64,000 nt of DNA. Source: Kryptolebias marmoratus (lineage: Eukaryota > Chordata > Actinopteri > Cyprinodontiformes > Rivulidae). A model generated the notes under the pieces. That model did no database searches and was not told where the DNA came from. It worked only from the letters and a program-made list of their open reading frames with translations. The DNA lies in assembly GCF_001649575.2 (NCBI RefSeq), contig NC_051443.1:19634777-19698776 (forward strand), written 5' to 3'. The position numbers were made by a program, and so were the translations under genes. How positions within the stretch are numbered: the stretch's first letter is position 1; every line of letters starts with the position of its first letter. Below are positions 1 through 13,115 of this stretch, piece after piece.

Positions 1-1071
<1,071 letters not shown>

Positions 1072-1124
1072 CTACTTATTCTAAAGTAATGAAAAGGATT
1101 TTTCTTTTTCCCACACATTTCTAC

Positions 1125-1193
1125 TATAAAGAAAACATAGTTATGAATTTTGTATTTTTGTATTTATTATATAAAGAAAACATAGTTATGAAT
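1125..1193. repeat. 24-bp direct repeat, 45-bp period
   Basis: The 24 bases from 1125 to 1148, starting tataaagaaaacatag, recur exactly at 1170-1193. This is a small local tandem duplication in the intron. Confidence 0.9.
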
Positions 1194-4100
1194 ATTATAT
1201 TTCATTCTGGTTCAAACTGTGGAACATAAAAACGTGGAAAGTGGAAAAGAAAGTGGAAAGAAAATCCCTGTTCGTTAGTAGACCTTAAAGCAAAAGTTTA
1301 TTCAAGTATATAATTTTGATTATCAAAATCACAGAATAAATACTGGACACTTTGTTGAAGGAGCATTTTCTTCAAAAGACAACCCTTCTGTATCAGCTAT
1401 TTGAAGGCCTCGTCTTACAAAATTATAGACAATAGTCTCCCTCTGAGACCCTTCACACCAAGTGCCCTTTGAAACCTGCTCAGAAAATGACAGGTAGCTA
1501 TGAGTGGTAATATTTACTTTCACAGAGATGGTATGAAGCAAAACAGTGTTTAACCCTCACTTATAGGTTGATGGTGGCAAGTAAATACAGATGTTTTCCA
1601 GTAAATGATCAAATGGAAAAAGTGTGAAAGAGGTCATGCATGTTGTGGACAGCTCACCTGCTTGTCTTACCAACGGACAAACAGAAAATAAAATGCCATT
1701 AAGTCTAATAAAGTTTCTGAGACACACAGTATTAAATTAAATATTATGATATTCATGTCAACAAATAAAAATGACATTTTTACAAGTTTTTTTATTCAGT
1801 TTGTTGTAATATTCATGCTGTTTTTAACAGGTTGTAGTGCTAAACGTAAATGTTTTTAGAGTTTATTTTGCAATGCTGTTTAAGTTTAGCATCCTTTATA
1901 CTACTTTATACATGTATTTAGAGCTGTTACATTTGGTATGCATGCACATTTTGGGCCTGCTAAAAGGAGAATAACTTGATTTACTATGATAGAGCACAAA
2001 AAGTCCTAAGTGATTAGAGGAAGCTTTATGTAAACAGTTGTCAATGTTTTCGCATATGTTGGAAATGTCAAGGTAGTAGTTTGTTATCCTCCTCACTACT
2101 TTGTTTATTCAGCATTCTGGCACATACTGGCTTCTCTCTAATCCACCACAAACATTCAACGTTTTTAAAGAACTCAAAGCAAATGTCAGAGGGGAAAAAG
2201 TGAAGCTAAGATTATGGTAACTCCAATAGAAGTGAATGGGCTTCTGCTTGAATCGCATACAAAGACACAAGCAGGTGGGAAAGGTTGTGCGTCGATGTGC
2301 ACAGTTCTACATTTTGTTTTGAGGCATAGAAAAAAAACACGACCAGTTACAGTACTACCAATAAAAATTAGAAATTTCTAAATGTTTCCTCAAATAAAGG
2401 TCTGTCTCCTCTAAAGGTCTGGTACGCAATCAAAATAAGTAAAAGCCCAAATTTTTTACTGAGGTAATGTGGTTCAAAAGTATCTCATATTTTGTTTGTG
2501 AAATAACAGGTTTTTTTAATAAAAAAATTTCAAATGGTTTTGTCTGTGCAATCACAGATTTGTGACAGAGATGTGGCTTTTTGGAGGTTTGAAAACGTCT
2601 GACACTTCACCCCGAGACCTATTTTTCACGAGGGTGACCCATATATTAACTCTCCGCTAATCAATTGAACCACTGCCATACAATATGGCCGCTCCTGAAA
2701 ACAGATGCAGATTTAAAACTGATCCCCGTTTCATAGACGGGTTTAAACAAAGTAAAATAAAACTACGCTCATTAGAGTTCTTTGAAGCTTATCTGCAGAA
2801 CTTTCTCAAATAATAAGCAGAAAAAGATGACAATGTTCTATTCTGCCAAACTGCAGTTATTTAAGAGATATCACAAGATACACTTAAGAGTGAAAGGCCT
2901 TACAGAAGAGCAGGAAGAAGATAATGAGATCAATTAAGACAATGTCTGGTAGTCCTTGAGCTCTGAGTGTGTTGGCTGTCAGGATATTTCTTATAACAGT
3001 GGATCCTGCACATTATTAACTTCAGTACATGACTGCCAAGAGGCATAACTCCTTCCAAGGCAAAGGACAGTAGTCTTCAAACTTCCCTTTGTCCATTGCA
3101 ACGGTTGCCTTTTTGTTTGGGTTGTTTCTTTGCCTTCATGCTACTTCTGAGATAAAAAAAAGTGATTTAAAGTTCTATTGTAGATAAAGGAATTTCATGG
3201 CTTGTCATGAAAAAGCATCAAAAGTCCCTTTGTCTGTTTATTTAAAGACATGAAGACTAAATATTTAAGCTGGTTCATCACCCGTCACATTTTTTTTAAA
3301 ATTAAAAGCAGCAAAATAATTTTTCATTATTTTGTAAAGGTATTATAAAAATAACAATGAGAAAAAGAATGAAGACAAAACTAAATTTCCCAAATGAATA
3401 ACTCAGTCAACAAAGCTTTGCTCTGACACAAGCAGTATTATTAACACTTACTCTGTCTATTATAGGAATACTGATTTTGTCTTTTAAAATCGAAAAAGGT
3501 TTCTTTCATTTCCTGCTTTTCAGAACAATTTCTAAGAAAAATAATCATTCATGTCAAATTTGTGCTTTTTAAACAACCTTGTTAATTGGATGCAGATGAT
3601 TCAAATAATTTTTACATATTTTAAAAGGTGTTAATGGTTCATTATTACAGGTATTTATTTGTACGACAGGCCTAAATTTTGGGGGGCTTACAATATGGGG
3701 AACACAGTCTGTTTTATAAAGTAAAGAAGTGCAGCTGACAAACTGGTGGATTCTACCAAAACAGGACAAATGACATCACATGCATCATAGTGACAGAACA
3801 AACATAGAGAAATGAAGGAAATGTGAGTTTTTTGCATTTGATATCGCTTCAGCAATGGTATCACAGTCACATGTTTTTCTAAAATTGTGCAGTCCTACAT
3901 TCATAATGTGTTTTTTAAAGGCGGCTATCACCATCTGAGACTCTCCTAAACCCATCCGTCCTCCTCATTAAATGAAAAACATCAATGATAATTGTATGGT
4001 GCTGATAAAAAAGCACTTGTACCAGGTGCTCTGTATATTCCCTACTTTTCTTTCTGAAGAAAAGTGTTTTTACTTAATGAGCCATTAAGACTGGAGCAAC

Positions 4101-5799
4101 AATATCCAAAGAAGCCTTAATGAGCTATAGTTGGAACTATGGTTCAAAAGAAGCTCAGTTCCCATTTAAGTCGTGACAATAAACAATCTCTTGACTGAAA
4201 TTTACTGAAATTACACAAGACAGCTCAAGGGACAAATGAGGCCAAAAACGAGGTATGTTTTTCCCAAGTAATTCAGCTACTTCTCACTGGGCAAGCCCGG
4301 GCTTTTTAATTCTCTCCTGGGGTTTTGAATATGAGTAAAAAACATGTCTTATTCATGAATTCAATTTGAAGACCGCAGCAGATCAACATCCATGTCTCCA
4401 AATGGCTTTATTAGTAGCTAATGCACATACATATTCCACACAACCCTCCCACGTATCTATAGCCACATGCAAACAAATTAACTTTGACGCACACACACAT
4501 GCAAGCACAAACACCCTTGATGCCCAGGTTAGAAAAAAGGCATGACCCCTCCTCCTTGTGCAGCAGCTTTTCTTAACCACCTTTCATTGCAGTGCAGAGT
4601 GCAGGGCGAAAAAAAAGGAGAAAAAAGATGATGAGAGACAGGAGAATCGATAAAAGGCCATTATGCTTCTGTGCAGCTGGGTACAAGGGTGGAGCGTGTG
4701 GGGGCTGATATGGTTGAGGATGAATCGTGTGTTCAGCAGCAAACAACCTACAGAGGTGCTGCTCAGAGAACAGTTACTGTATGTGAATGTGAGTGGGCTG
4801 AAGGACAAAATCTGCTCTTGTTACGTGCCTCTGAGGAATAAATTCATTAGTTCAGGTGACTTGGTGGCCACTGAGGTTATGTGAGAGTGCTTTTGGATTT
4901 GTCACCTAGTTTTTAAGACTTAAGTGGTGGCCACTTACATTTACAATAACACCACTGTGAACAACAGTTAAGATCTACAGTGGGTTTAAATCATCCTAAT
5001 TTGGGGGTTTATTCTTCTTGTCAAAGCAAAAAAGGAAGATTAGTTATAATATTTGCCTAAATAATACAAAGAAAGATGTGGAAAACTGCAATGGATTTAT
5101 AATTCATATCAGCTTTTAGCTCATCTTTCAACTACGGTTTCCATGGTCTCCTTAAACATCTTTGTTAAACTTTCTTTTTCTCACCTTAAAACTAAAATGT
5201 CATTACTGATAGGCTATTTTTCCTTTTAATGACATCTTTACCCTTTCAGTTTTTTTCAGATTACTTTTAGATCTAGTTTAATTTTAGACATTAGCGATGG
5301 CACACCTTTTTTTCTCCTGTGTGTAGACAGATTGTTTTTTAAATATATAACTAATTACAGTTCTAAAGAGAGAGAAATGTTGACAAATATGACATGATGT
5401 TACAAAGGTGGAATAATACACTACTTTTATTCAAATACTTCTTCACCCTGACACTTGGTTATGTTAGAGAAAAACGTGGCATACTGTGACAAACTGTCAC
5501 AGCATTTAATGCTTGTGAGAAGCTACATTTTGGGTTGCCAAAGTGATCACTTCCATCTTTTAAAAAACAAACAAATATCCCACTGAATTACATTATTGTG
5601 AAAGTATTTCATTGTATCATGGCAAAAATGCACAATCTGTGTCTATAAGTTAAGATAAACATCACTTTCATCACATTCATTTTGTTACTTTAGAACATTT
5701 TATGATTCTCTTCAGCATTTTTAGTTGTTTCTTTTTGTTAGCTTAAGACATTTCCTTTTTAATTTTTCTGATTTGCAAGATGAGTCTTGTCTTCAAAGT

Positions 5800-5824
5800 A
5801 CACACACACACACACACACACACA
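5800..5824. repeat. (AC)12 microsatellite
   Basis: Uninterrupted AC dinucleotides. Confidence 0.97.
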
Positions 5825-7809
5825 TTGCCACTTTGATTTCAGTTGTACAGCTACTGTTTTGAGGCTAATATTTTTTTTTGCCATAGACCAGTGGTATAGA
5901 TTTTGATGAGACACTTGGTTGTTGTTTTTGGTATAAATTTCTTATTTGAGATAAGCATATATTTATGTAAGACACCACTTTTTTCCAAAAGAATCTTCTA
6001 TAAAGTTGCTCTAGCATCATCCTGAATGCACCCTTGAAAAAGGTCAAAGAAAAATTATGGTTTGTTGCGAATGAAAGATAATATTGTATACACTGTGGAT
6101 ATTGAGAATGAAGCAGTGTACAGCACTTAATAAAATCACATATCTGCATTATGCCTGTGAATTATCCTGCAGAGCTAGGCTACTCTCTGCACACACAGTG
6201 TGTCAAGGGAGTGGCAAGATAAGTCATGATTAATCCTGTACATTTATTTAAAGACGTGAGGGGAGGAGGAAAGGGAAATGTCTGAGATTTGCCCAGCCTA
6301 AATCTGTGCCCTGAACTCTGCTTAACCCTGGCTAGCAATTTATTATTCAGTGGCTGAAAATATGCCTTTAATTCACAGAAATACCACAGACACAACTGTT
6401 CACTAACCAGCTGAGCTTGACTACAAGCTTACTTAACCTGAACTGTGAAACACACTTGTGACTATAGGATTTTTAGGGCGACTGCAGCATAATGTTTTTT
6501 TTTCTTTTTTTGGATTTGACATGTCCCGGTTGACTGAGTATCTACAACAGCATGAAGGATGATACATCTCTCCTGTTCTGAGTCAAGTCTTTGCAGGATT
6601 TTTAAAATAATTTCTTAAAGATATGGCTTTCAGATACTGCTCATTTGCTATAGTTTTAGACCAGACACTACTTCTTTTGCCCGTCGCTTGTTCAGTTTTC
6701 TTATTGTTTAAGCTCAAACTGCTGTTATGGTCAGTGACATGGGATGAACAGTGACCGCATGAAAAAGCAGCCAAAGTCCAAAATAAAAAAAAAAATTTTG
6801 AAAGACTTCAGAACCCATGGAGAACTACTGATTAAGACTTTTTTAAACAAACAGGAAAACCTGTCTCCTTAGAGGCAAAATATAGTATAAACAAAAACAA
6901 AATGGAATAAAGAAATTTGAAAACAAGTGCAGGAGGATCAACAGCTAGGATTTGATTTTTTTCCCTCAACACTCTTTGAGAAAGAGTGATACAACAGCAG
7001 GAGAAAGCAGTGTTCAAACAAAGTAATCCTTTTATGATTATGTGCTGTGAATAAAGCACAGCAGCTAAGAAATTTGGCATTTGGATGCTGGAGTCAGAAA
7101 TGGGCTGGAGCAAGTTGCTGATAACTAAAATGATAATGGGTGTGACTGAGCAAGTAAAAAGAAGAAATGCATGTATTTTTTTTCTCCCAACAAGTGAAAA
7201 AGGTGTGAGTCAATTTAAATTCCAAAACTTTCCAAATTTCCGAGTTTTTGAAAAAGTTATAACTCAAGGAGACAAAACACGCAGGCACTTTTTTTTCCTT
7301 TATTGGTGCATTGCATGGCAATTTGAATATAGAAAAAGTTCACGTTACCTGATGTTTTCTGAAATTAGTCAAATACTAAACCTATGTGTCTTTATTGATT
7401 TACCTAATTTGGAATGTCAGTTATAGTTGCAGTATTAGCAAGTTTACAGTTGGGGGCATTCTGCCATAATCACTATAGGAAATACCACTATTGATTAAAT
7501 AAGAGCCTGCAGTGATTTATACTCTCCTCATTAATTAGATATTGATTTATAGCTTCTTTGACTGGCAAATCTATTAGAATTTGTTATTGTGTAGTCTGAG
7601 CTCTAAATACATTTAGTGGGATTAAATATTAAGCCTCTTGTTTTGTTTCCTGCCTCATACTTTCTCACTCTAACAATAAAAAGAAAAAAAAAAAGCCATA
7701 GTCCACAGTGATAAATTGCCTGTCTCTGGTAAAGCCTGTCCATGTTCTGTGGACCTTTCTGTTCCTGCAGGCTGTTTTTATTAGAATAAACCAGAGAGCT
7801 CAACTGACC

Positions 7810-7830
7810 TGGCCCCTGGCCCCTGGCCCC
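7810..7830. repeat. (TGGCCCC)3 minisatellite-like repeat
   Basis: Three exact 7-bp units in an otherwise AT-rich intron, followed by a partial fourth (tagctggcc). Confidence 0.9.
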
Positions 7831-8377
7831 TAGCTGGCCAAATGAAAGACCCAAGCCAGATTCACAGGGAAGGGTGAGGGCAGGAAAGCCAATGAAAAAC
7901 ACAAACAAACAAGTGGCAGAATGGACGGTCAGCTTCAGAAGAGCCTGACATACATTAATGGTATACTTTTTGCTCTGAAAAAGATGAGAAAGACAGGTTG
8001 GGTGGCAAAAGTAACATAACGTTTGTCTGTGTCTGCTGTTTGGACAATATGCATACTGTGTGCCAGTTTTCATTTAGGAATTTTTTTTTTTCTTTTTCTT
8101 TACTGCTTTACCCTCACAGTTACACACACTCAGGATGGCATGACTCCAAAACAGCCTCAGAGCAACTTCTTTGCAGCAAAAGGAAGTTTAAGCATTGTTT
8201 TTTAGAAGAAGAAAAGCAGCTTTTTTCAGTTTAATGCATGCAAATTCTAACTGATACAATAAACCATTTGATAAACGAAAATATATACCTGTTAATTATT
8301 AAAACATGACTGACTAACATGTAGCCTTTTTGTTACTGAAACAACTCATACCAGTCAGGACATGAAGGCAGACTCTT

Positions 8378-8620
8378 AGGTCCTGTTCAGACGTGCCACT
8401 GACATCGGTCTTGGCTGATTCAACTGTACAGCTTTGATTGAGAGAGTTCACACTTTAAAATAAAACGCATACCCCAAAATGACTGAATACCAATGACCCA
8501 CTTTGTATTCAGATACACACACATGTAGCCACATCACACTGTGGGCTGCCAGTGAGGAACAAACAGGACATCAGCAGCTCTGCTTATGTTTCTGTAAAAC
8601 ATAAGCAGAGCACACAACTT
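8378..8620. repeat. possible degraded DNA-transposon remnant ending in a hairpin
   Basis: The segment begins 'ggtcctgttcagacgtgcc', continues with 'gttcacactttaaaa' and 'ttgtattcagatacacaca', and recalls a teleost non-autonomous DNA transposon whose end reads 'gtcctgt.cagacctggcat'. The match is from memory and the opposite end was not found. It runs into the perfect hairpin at 8577-8611. Confidence 0.35.
8577..8611. repeat. perfect 15-bp inverted repeat (hairpin), 5-nt loop
   Basis: The left arm gctctgcttatgttt (8577-8591) and the right arm aaacataagcagagc (8597-8611) are exact reverse complements separated by ctgta. The stem is too short for a typical pre-miRNA. It may be the remains of a foldback transposon. 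Confidence 0.9.
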
Positions 8621-9929
8621 TTAATAGGTTTAATGGCCCAAAAGATGCAACATGAGAGAAGTAAAGGAACACACAATGTTTAGTGACTTCACAGAGCTCA
8701 GCTTCAGGACAAAGACTGAAGATTTTAACTGATAAAAATTCTGTCCAGTAAAAGAATGTGCTGACAGTGATCAGCTGTTTTACACAGTGTCACTGTGAAT
8801 GTAACACTGTGATTAATTAGATGAATTTAATGGGATGCAACGCAGACGCAAACTTAATTAGATTTTAAAGGATTCATTATTATCTCAGACTCTTCGTTGT
8901 TGTTGTTCTTTAGGTTTTTATGTCACAATTCATGGGCATTATGGATTTGAACTAAGATAGACTTCAACTTTTATTTGCTAGGTTTAGTAATTTCTTGTTT
9001 GTGCTGGAAGATTCAGAGTAAAGACACGTGCACCACAAAGAGAAAGAAAAATAAATAAATAAATGCAGCATTTTTACACAGTATGTTTGAAATGCCACAC
9101 AAGAGATGATCTAAGAAACATTTTTTGAATTAGCATTCTTACAATACTATAAAGGTATCTACAAATAAGAAGAGATAGCTGATAGATTTTTTTTCCCTCC
9201 AATTTATTGTGTGGGTGTTTGATTTCTTTAACAAAGTCAACTTAGCCCTCTTGAAACAAACAAAAAATTATCCACCTCTGCTAATTAGTATATTATTATT
9301 ATAGACTTTAAAGACTAATGAACATTTCACATATCAGTCATAAATTTCAGAAAAAGTACACATTAGGTTGAGGTTACTAAACAATTACTTAAAAATTATA
9401 TTCATTAATGTATTATTAACAACTAGAAACGGCAGTACCATCATTCATTTATCTTTCAAGGCAGATCCTTGTCAAATATTTGTCTTTTTCTTTTGTGGTG
9501 ATGGCAGTGGTTCAGAGATTTGCAGTGGGTGAGAAAGATTGACAGGACTTTGTCCTGTTGGTAATCACATTTTCTGTTTTTATCTACATCAGTGTGTTGA
9601 AGGAACAGGCACACACCACAAGCCAAGAGCAGCAATGAATAGAGCCAAGAGTGCTGAATGTGTCAGAAATCTTGTTAAAACAAGAAAAAACACAAGTTCT
9701 TATTTGCACCACCACTCTGTGTTTAACACTGCTGTGTTTGAGGCCACGAGGAGCGCTGTAGCAGTAGATGAAGTGCTACAGGTAGCACCCAGAGTTGATT
9801 CCCTGAGCAGCTGTTGTAACAACAGCAGCAGGCAACATTCAGCCAGCTTACTGAAGTAACTGCCACTGTCCATAGTAGACAGGAGGAATGAAAGTTTCCC
9901 CAGTCAGAGCTTCTTTAGATGCATCTAAA

Positions 9930-10356
9930 GGTAGTATCCCACTGGGCTGCAACTTTTGGAGACTAGTTGGTGGCTTAAAAATGCAAGAAAATAAGCACAT
10001 TTTTAGTTGCAGTCTCACTAACTGACCAAGCAATCAGTGAGCAGTAATTTTGAAAATCAAAGCCTATTTTTATGTGCACCGCTTGCAAAACTGTATTTTA
10101 CACTATACACATTATTTCATTACCTACCTCCACCTATTATTATACCTGCCTCAGCTCACTTTGTACCCTGGGACAATTTTTAATGAAAATGTTGCTGCAC
10201 AAATTTCATGAAGACATTCAAAATTCAAGCGACAAGATTGTGAGCGTCTGTGACTCACACGAGAAAACTGAGAAGATGTTTTAAGACATTTTGGAGACTC
10301 TGTCCTTGCTGTTTGCCAACTAGTGGCCAACAGTTGCAGCCCAGAGAGTTACTACC
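9930..10356. mobile_element. foldback (MITE-like) element with about 42-bp inverted ends
   Basis: The left end (about 9929-9970) contains ggtagt, then ggctgcaact and actagttgg. The right end (about 10316-10357) contains ccaactagt, then agttgcagcc and actacc, which is the reverse complement with a few mismatches in the middle. The tetranucleotide TAAA occurs immediately outside both ends (9926-9929 and 10357-10360) and may be a target duplication, though 4 bases could match by chance. The roughly 340-bp interior has no transposase-like reading frame, so this is a non-autonomous element. The superfamily was not identified; hAT-like and piggyBac-like are both possible. Confidence 0.7.
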
Positions 10357-12678
10357 TAAAGGATGGTATGAACAAGTGATTCTGTTTAAGAAAGATGGAG
10401 GGAGAAAAAGCAATGCTCAAACTCAATGTGCTGGAAAAGTCCATGGAGAGATTCTCCACTCGGGCAAATGGTTTTTACTCTTGACTGCTATGGTTGATGC
10501 CACACTCTAGAGGAGGACAATCTAACGATGCATTCCAGGAACTAGAGGTCTTAACGATGCCTCTTTTTTCTGCTTGTTGCCTGTTCCCACTGCCACACAG
10601 ACTCTCCCTTACAACACTCACTAACATTGTTTCAGTTTTCGTTTGTGGTGCACCAATTGATTCTGCTTCTACCTTTCTTGTAAATCAAGAGTCCAACCAC
10701 TATTGGCAGTGCTCTGCACCCTTAGGGAGCTCCTCATACGTCACATAAAAGTTGGTGGTGCAGGCAGCTCAGCTTTTTCTGCAGCATTGTCCTCTCATGG
10801 AGAGTGTCTACTCTGCAAATCTCCTCTCTAGATCTAGGAGGAACATACAAATTTCAAAGAAGGTTACAAAGAAGTAAATAATATCTATTGGTGGATTTGG
10901 GATGCATGATCCACTTATCCATTTGAAACTGGTTTGCCTTACGGATCTACTGAAGTCATCTTTAATAGAAACAAGTATCCTATTTTGCCAGGTAGCATTA
11001 TGTTCAGAGGCAAAAAGCATCAGATGAAGGTTGTGGACAGGTTTTGCTTTGGGAACCCCTTTCTCATTTGAGCTTCTGAATGTTCAGGGCTGATACAGAA
11101 CGGTGGGACGGGGTGAACGTCCACACAAAGCTCAGTCAGTTCTTGTGATACATCACACGAAGGATTTTCTTCTTCAGCAATCCTGCAGCAAAACCTTTTT
11201 GTTCAGTCTTTGGCCAAGTGATGGAAATTTATATTTACATGGTGTGCCCTGGCATAGTGGTTGCATACCCACCTTTTTAAGTGGTCTAAGTCAGACAACG
11301 AGAATGTGCAGTGGTTTTTGAGTTTTCTGCTCAGCTGAAGAAAATGTGGGGGTAGAACTTCAGGGAGAAGCAGCATGTGAAAAAGGCTTTGCAAAGCTAT
11401 GACCTATTGTGTCTCTTTATGTGAATTAGTGTGCTGAGACTCCAGAGATATGCTCCGTGGTTGGAGCAGCAAGATAAAAAGTTTTTACTAGGTGTGTGTT
11501 ACAAATCTTGTGAAAGCAAAAACATAACTTTTTATTTGCATTCCAACACTGTGTGTGAAACTGATGTTTGCAAAGCTTGAAAGATCCACTGAATACCCGA
11601 TAAGCTATGCATGCATATACTGAGCTGCAACACATCCATGTTAAATAACTAGGGTAAAACAATGAAAAGCAAGTCAAGTAAAGACATCTAACATCATATG
11701 GAAATTATACATATGAGGACCAGTTTTCATTTGGACTTATTTAATAAATATTTTAAAGGTCACACTTTTTTATGAATTTGAAATCCTCATTGTCTCATCG
11801 TGCCACCATCTATCAAACACTTGTATGAAGTCAAAATATAGCAAATAAAGTTTGACCTACATAAAATAAGCAGATGATCAAAAAAATAAATAAAAGTTCA
11901 CTCAGAGCTTTGTGTAAATTGTCCTTGATTATAATATTGTGAGACACTGAGCACAAGGCTAATGTTATTGAGTTTTAAATAGAATTAGTTTTCAGAAGCT
12001 ATGAATAAAATGCTAATGATTGCATTTGGGATGTACTGTAAAGAGCTATGGGGGCCACACTGGCTGTCTCATCTAATGAGAGAACAGAGAGGCACAGCGT
12101 GGCAGGAGAAAGATCAAAAATTCATGGGAGGATGCAGCAAAGTGGCACACTCTCTGCTGGCTGGTCTTTAAAGCTGGAGAATGAAGAGCTTTCACTGTTT
12201 CACATCCCATCAATGTGTCTGGTTCCAGGTTGTGTTCAGTACGTTTAGTACTGCAGATTTCTCTCATTCTTGCTTTAAAATCTGAGCAATCAAAAACGAA
12301 TTTAGACAAACAATGTTCTGTGTTTGTCTTGATGGGCTGGCATTTACAAGAGAGTTCATAATATCACAGTCAATTACAGGCCCTTCAAATAGTAAGAGAA
12401 ATAGTTTAGCAGTGACAAGGTGTTATTCACTTTTTGCTTCTAATCAATTGAGATTTTTGAGGCTATTAAATGTATTGATTTAGGAAATTTCTGTTTAAGC
12501 TTGTTACACAGTAAAGTGAAGGACAAAGTCAGTGGTAGTAAAATTCTAAAACAAACAAAATTGGCTATCAGTGACACAGAATTTAATGGCAAATGGAAAA
12601 AAAAACAACGAATCTTTTTAAACTAACTTAAAATCTTTCTGTGTTTATGAAATAAATGAATAATTTCACAAAAATATG

Positions 12679-13115
12679 TGTCATGAAGGGTGGAAAAGGA
12701 GGCGAACCCAGAGCACAGACTCATTTTCAGAAAGGAAAAGAATCTAATTTATTTACAATAAACACAAAACAAAGGCTGATGTGGCAGCAAAACTAAACAT
12801 AACAGAATCCAGGAATGACACACAAGACGAGAGAGACAATCAGACAGCGCATGAAGCAACAACAAACCAGTGAGTAAGTGGAGGAGATGAGTTTTAAAGA
12901 CAGGAGGTAATTAGGGAAAGTGGGCACAGGTGAGATGATTACAAAACTTGGGGCAGGTGTAGATGGGCGTGGCAGGTAAACAAGAGATAGACTGAGGAGA
13001 AGTGAATGATGACAGAGGCACAGAGAACAAGACAAAATGTGACGACAACAATAATCCAAACCAAAAGAAACCAGAAACTAAATACAAAAAGAAACAGTAA
13101 AACTGAATCCTGACA
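12679..13115 (-). mobile_element. solo LTR, 437 bp, with 5-bp target duplication ATATG
   Basis: The block is bounded by TGTCAT... on the left and ...CCTGACA on the right, so it has the TG...CA ends typical of LTRs. It is flanked on both sides by the same 5 bases, ATATG (12674-12678 and 13116-13120), the target-duplication size usual for LTR retrotransposons. Read on the minus strand it starts TGTCAGGATTCAGTTTTAC and carries AATAAA near its 3' end, as expected of an LTR polyadenylation region. There are no internal gag or pol sequences, so it is a solo LTR left by recombination between two LTRs. A second copy lies at 56081-56524 in the opposite orientation. The overlapping Leu/Ser/Cys-rich ORFs (12793-13214) are not genes. 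The superfamily is not proven; Gypsy-type is a guess. Confidence 0.88.

Noticed and set aside
5800..5824. Repeat arrays considered as CRISPR
   Set aside because: These are plain microsatellites in a vertebrate intron; no spaced direct repeats of CRISPR form anywhere in the window.
7603..8073. Longest ORF of the window (156 codons, minus strand)
   Set aside because: Composition is Cys/Phe/Leu-rich, it spans a TGGCCCC repeat and poly-T runs, there is no recognisable domain, and it lies within the intron; chance is the simplest explanation.
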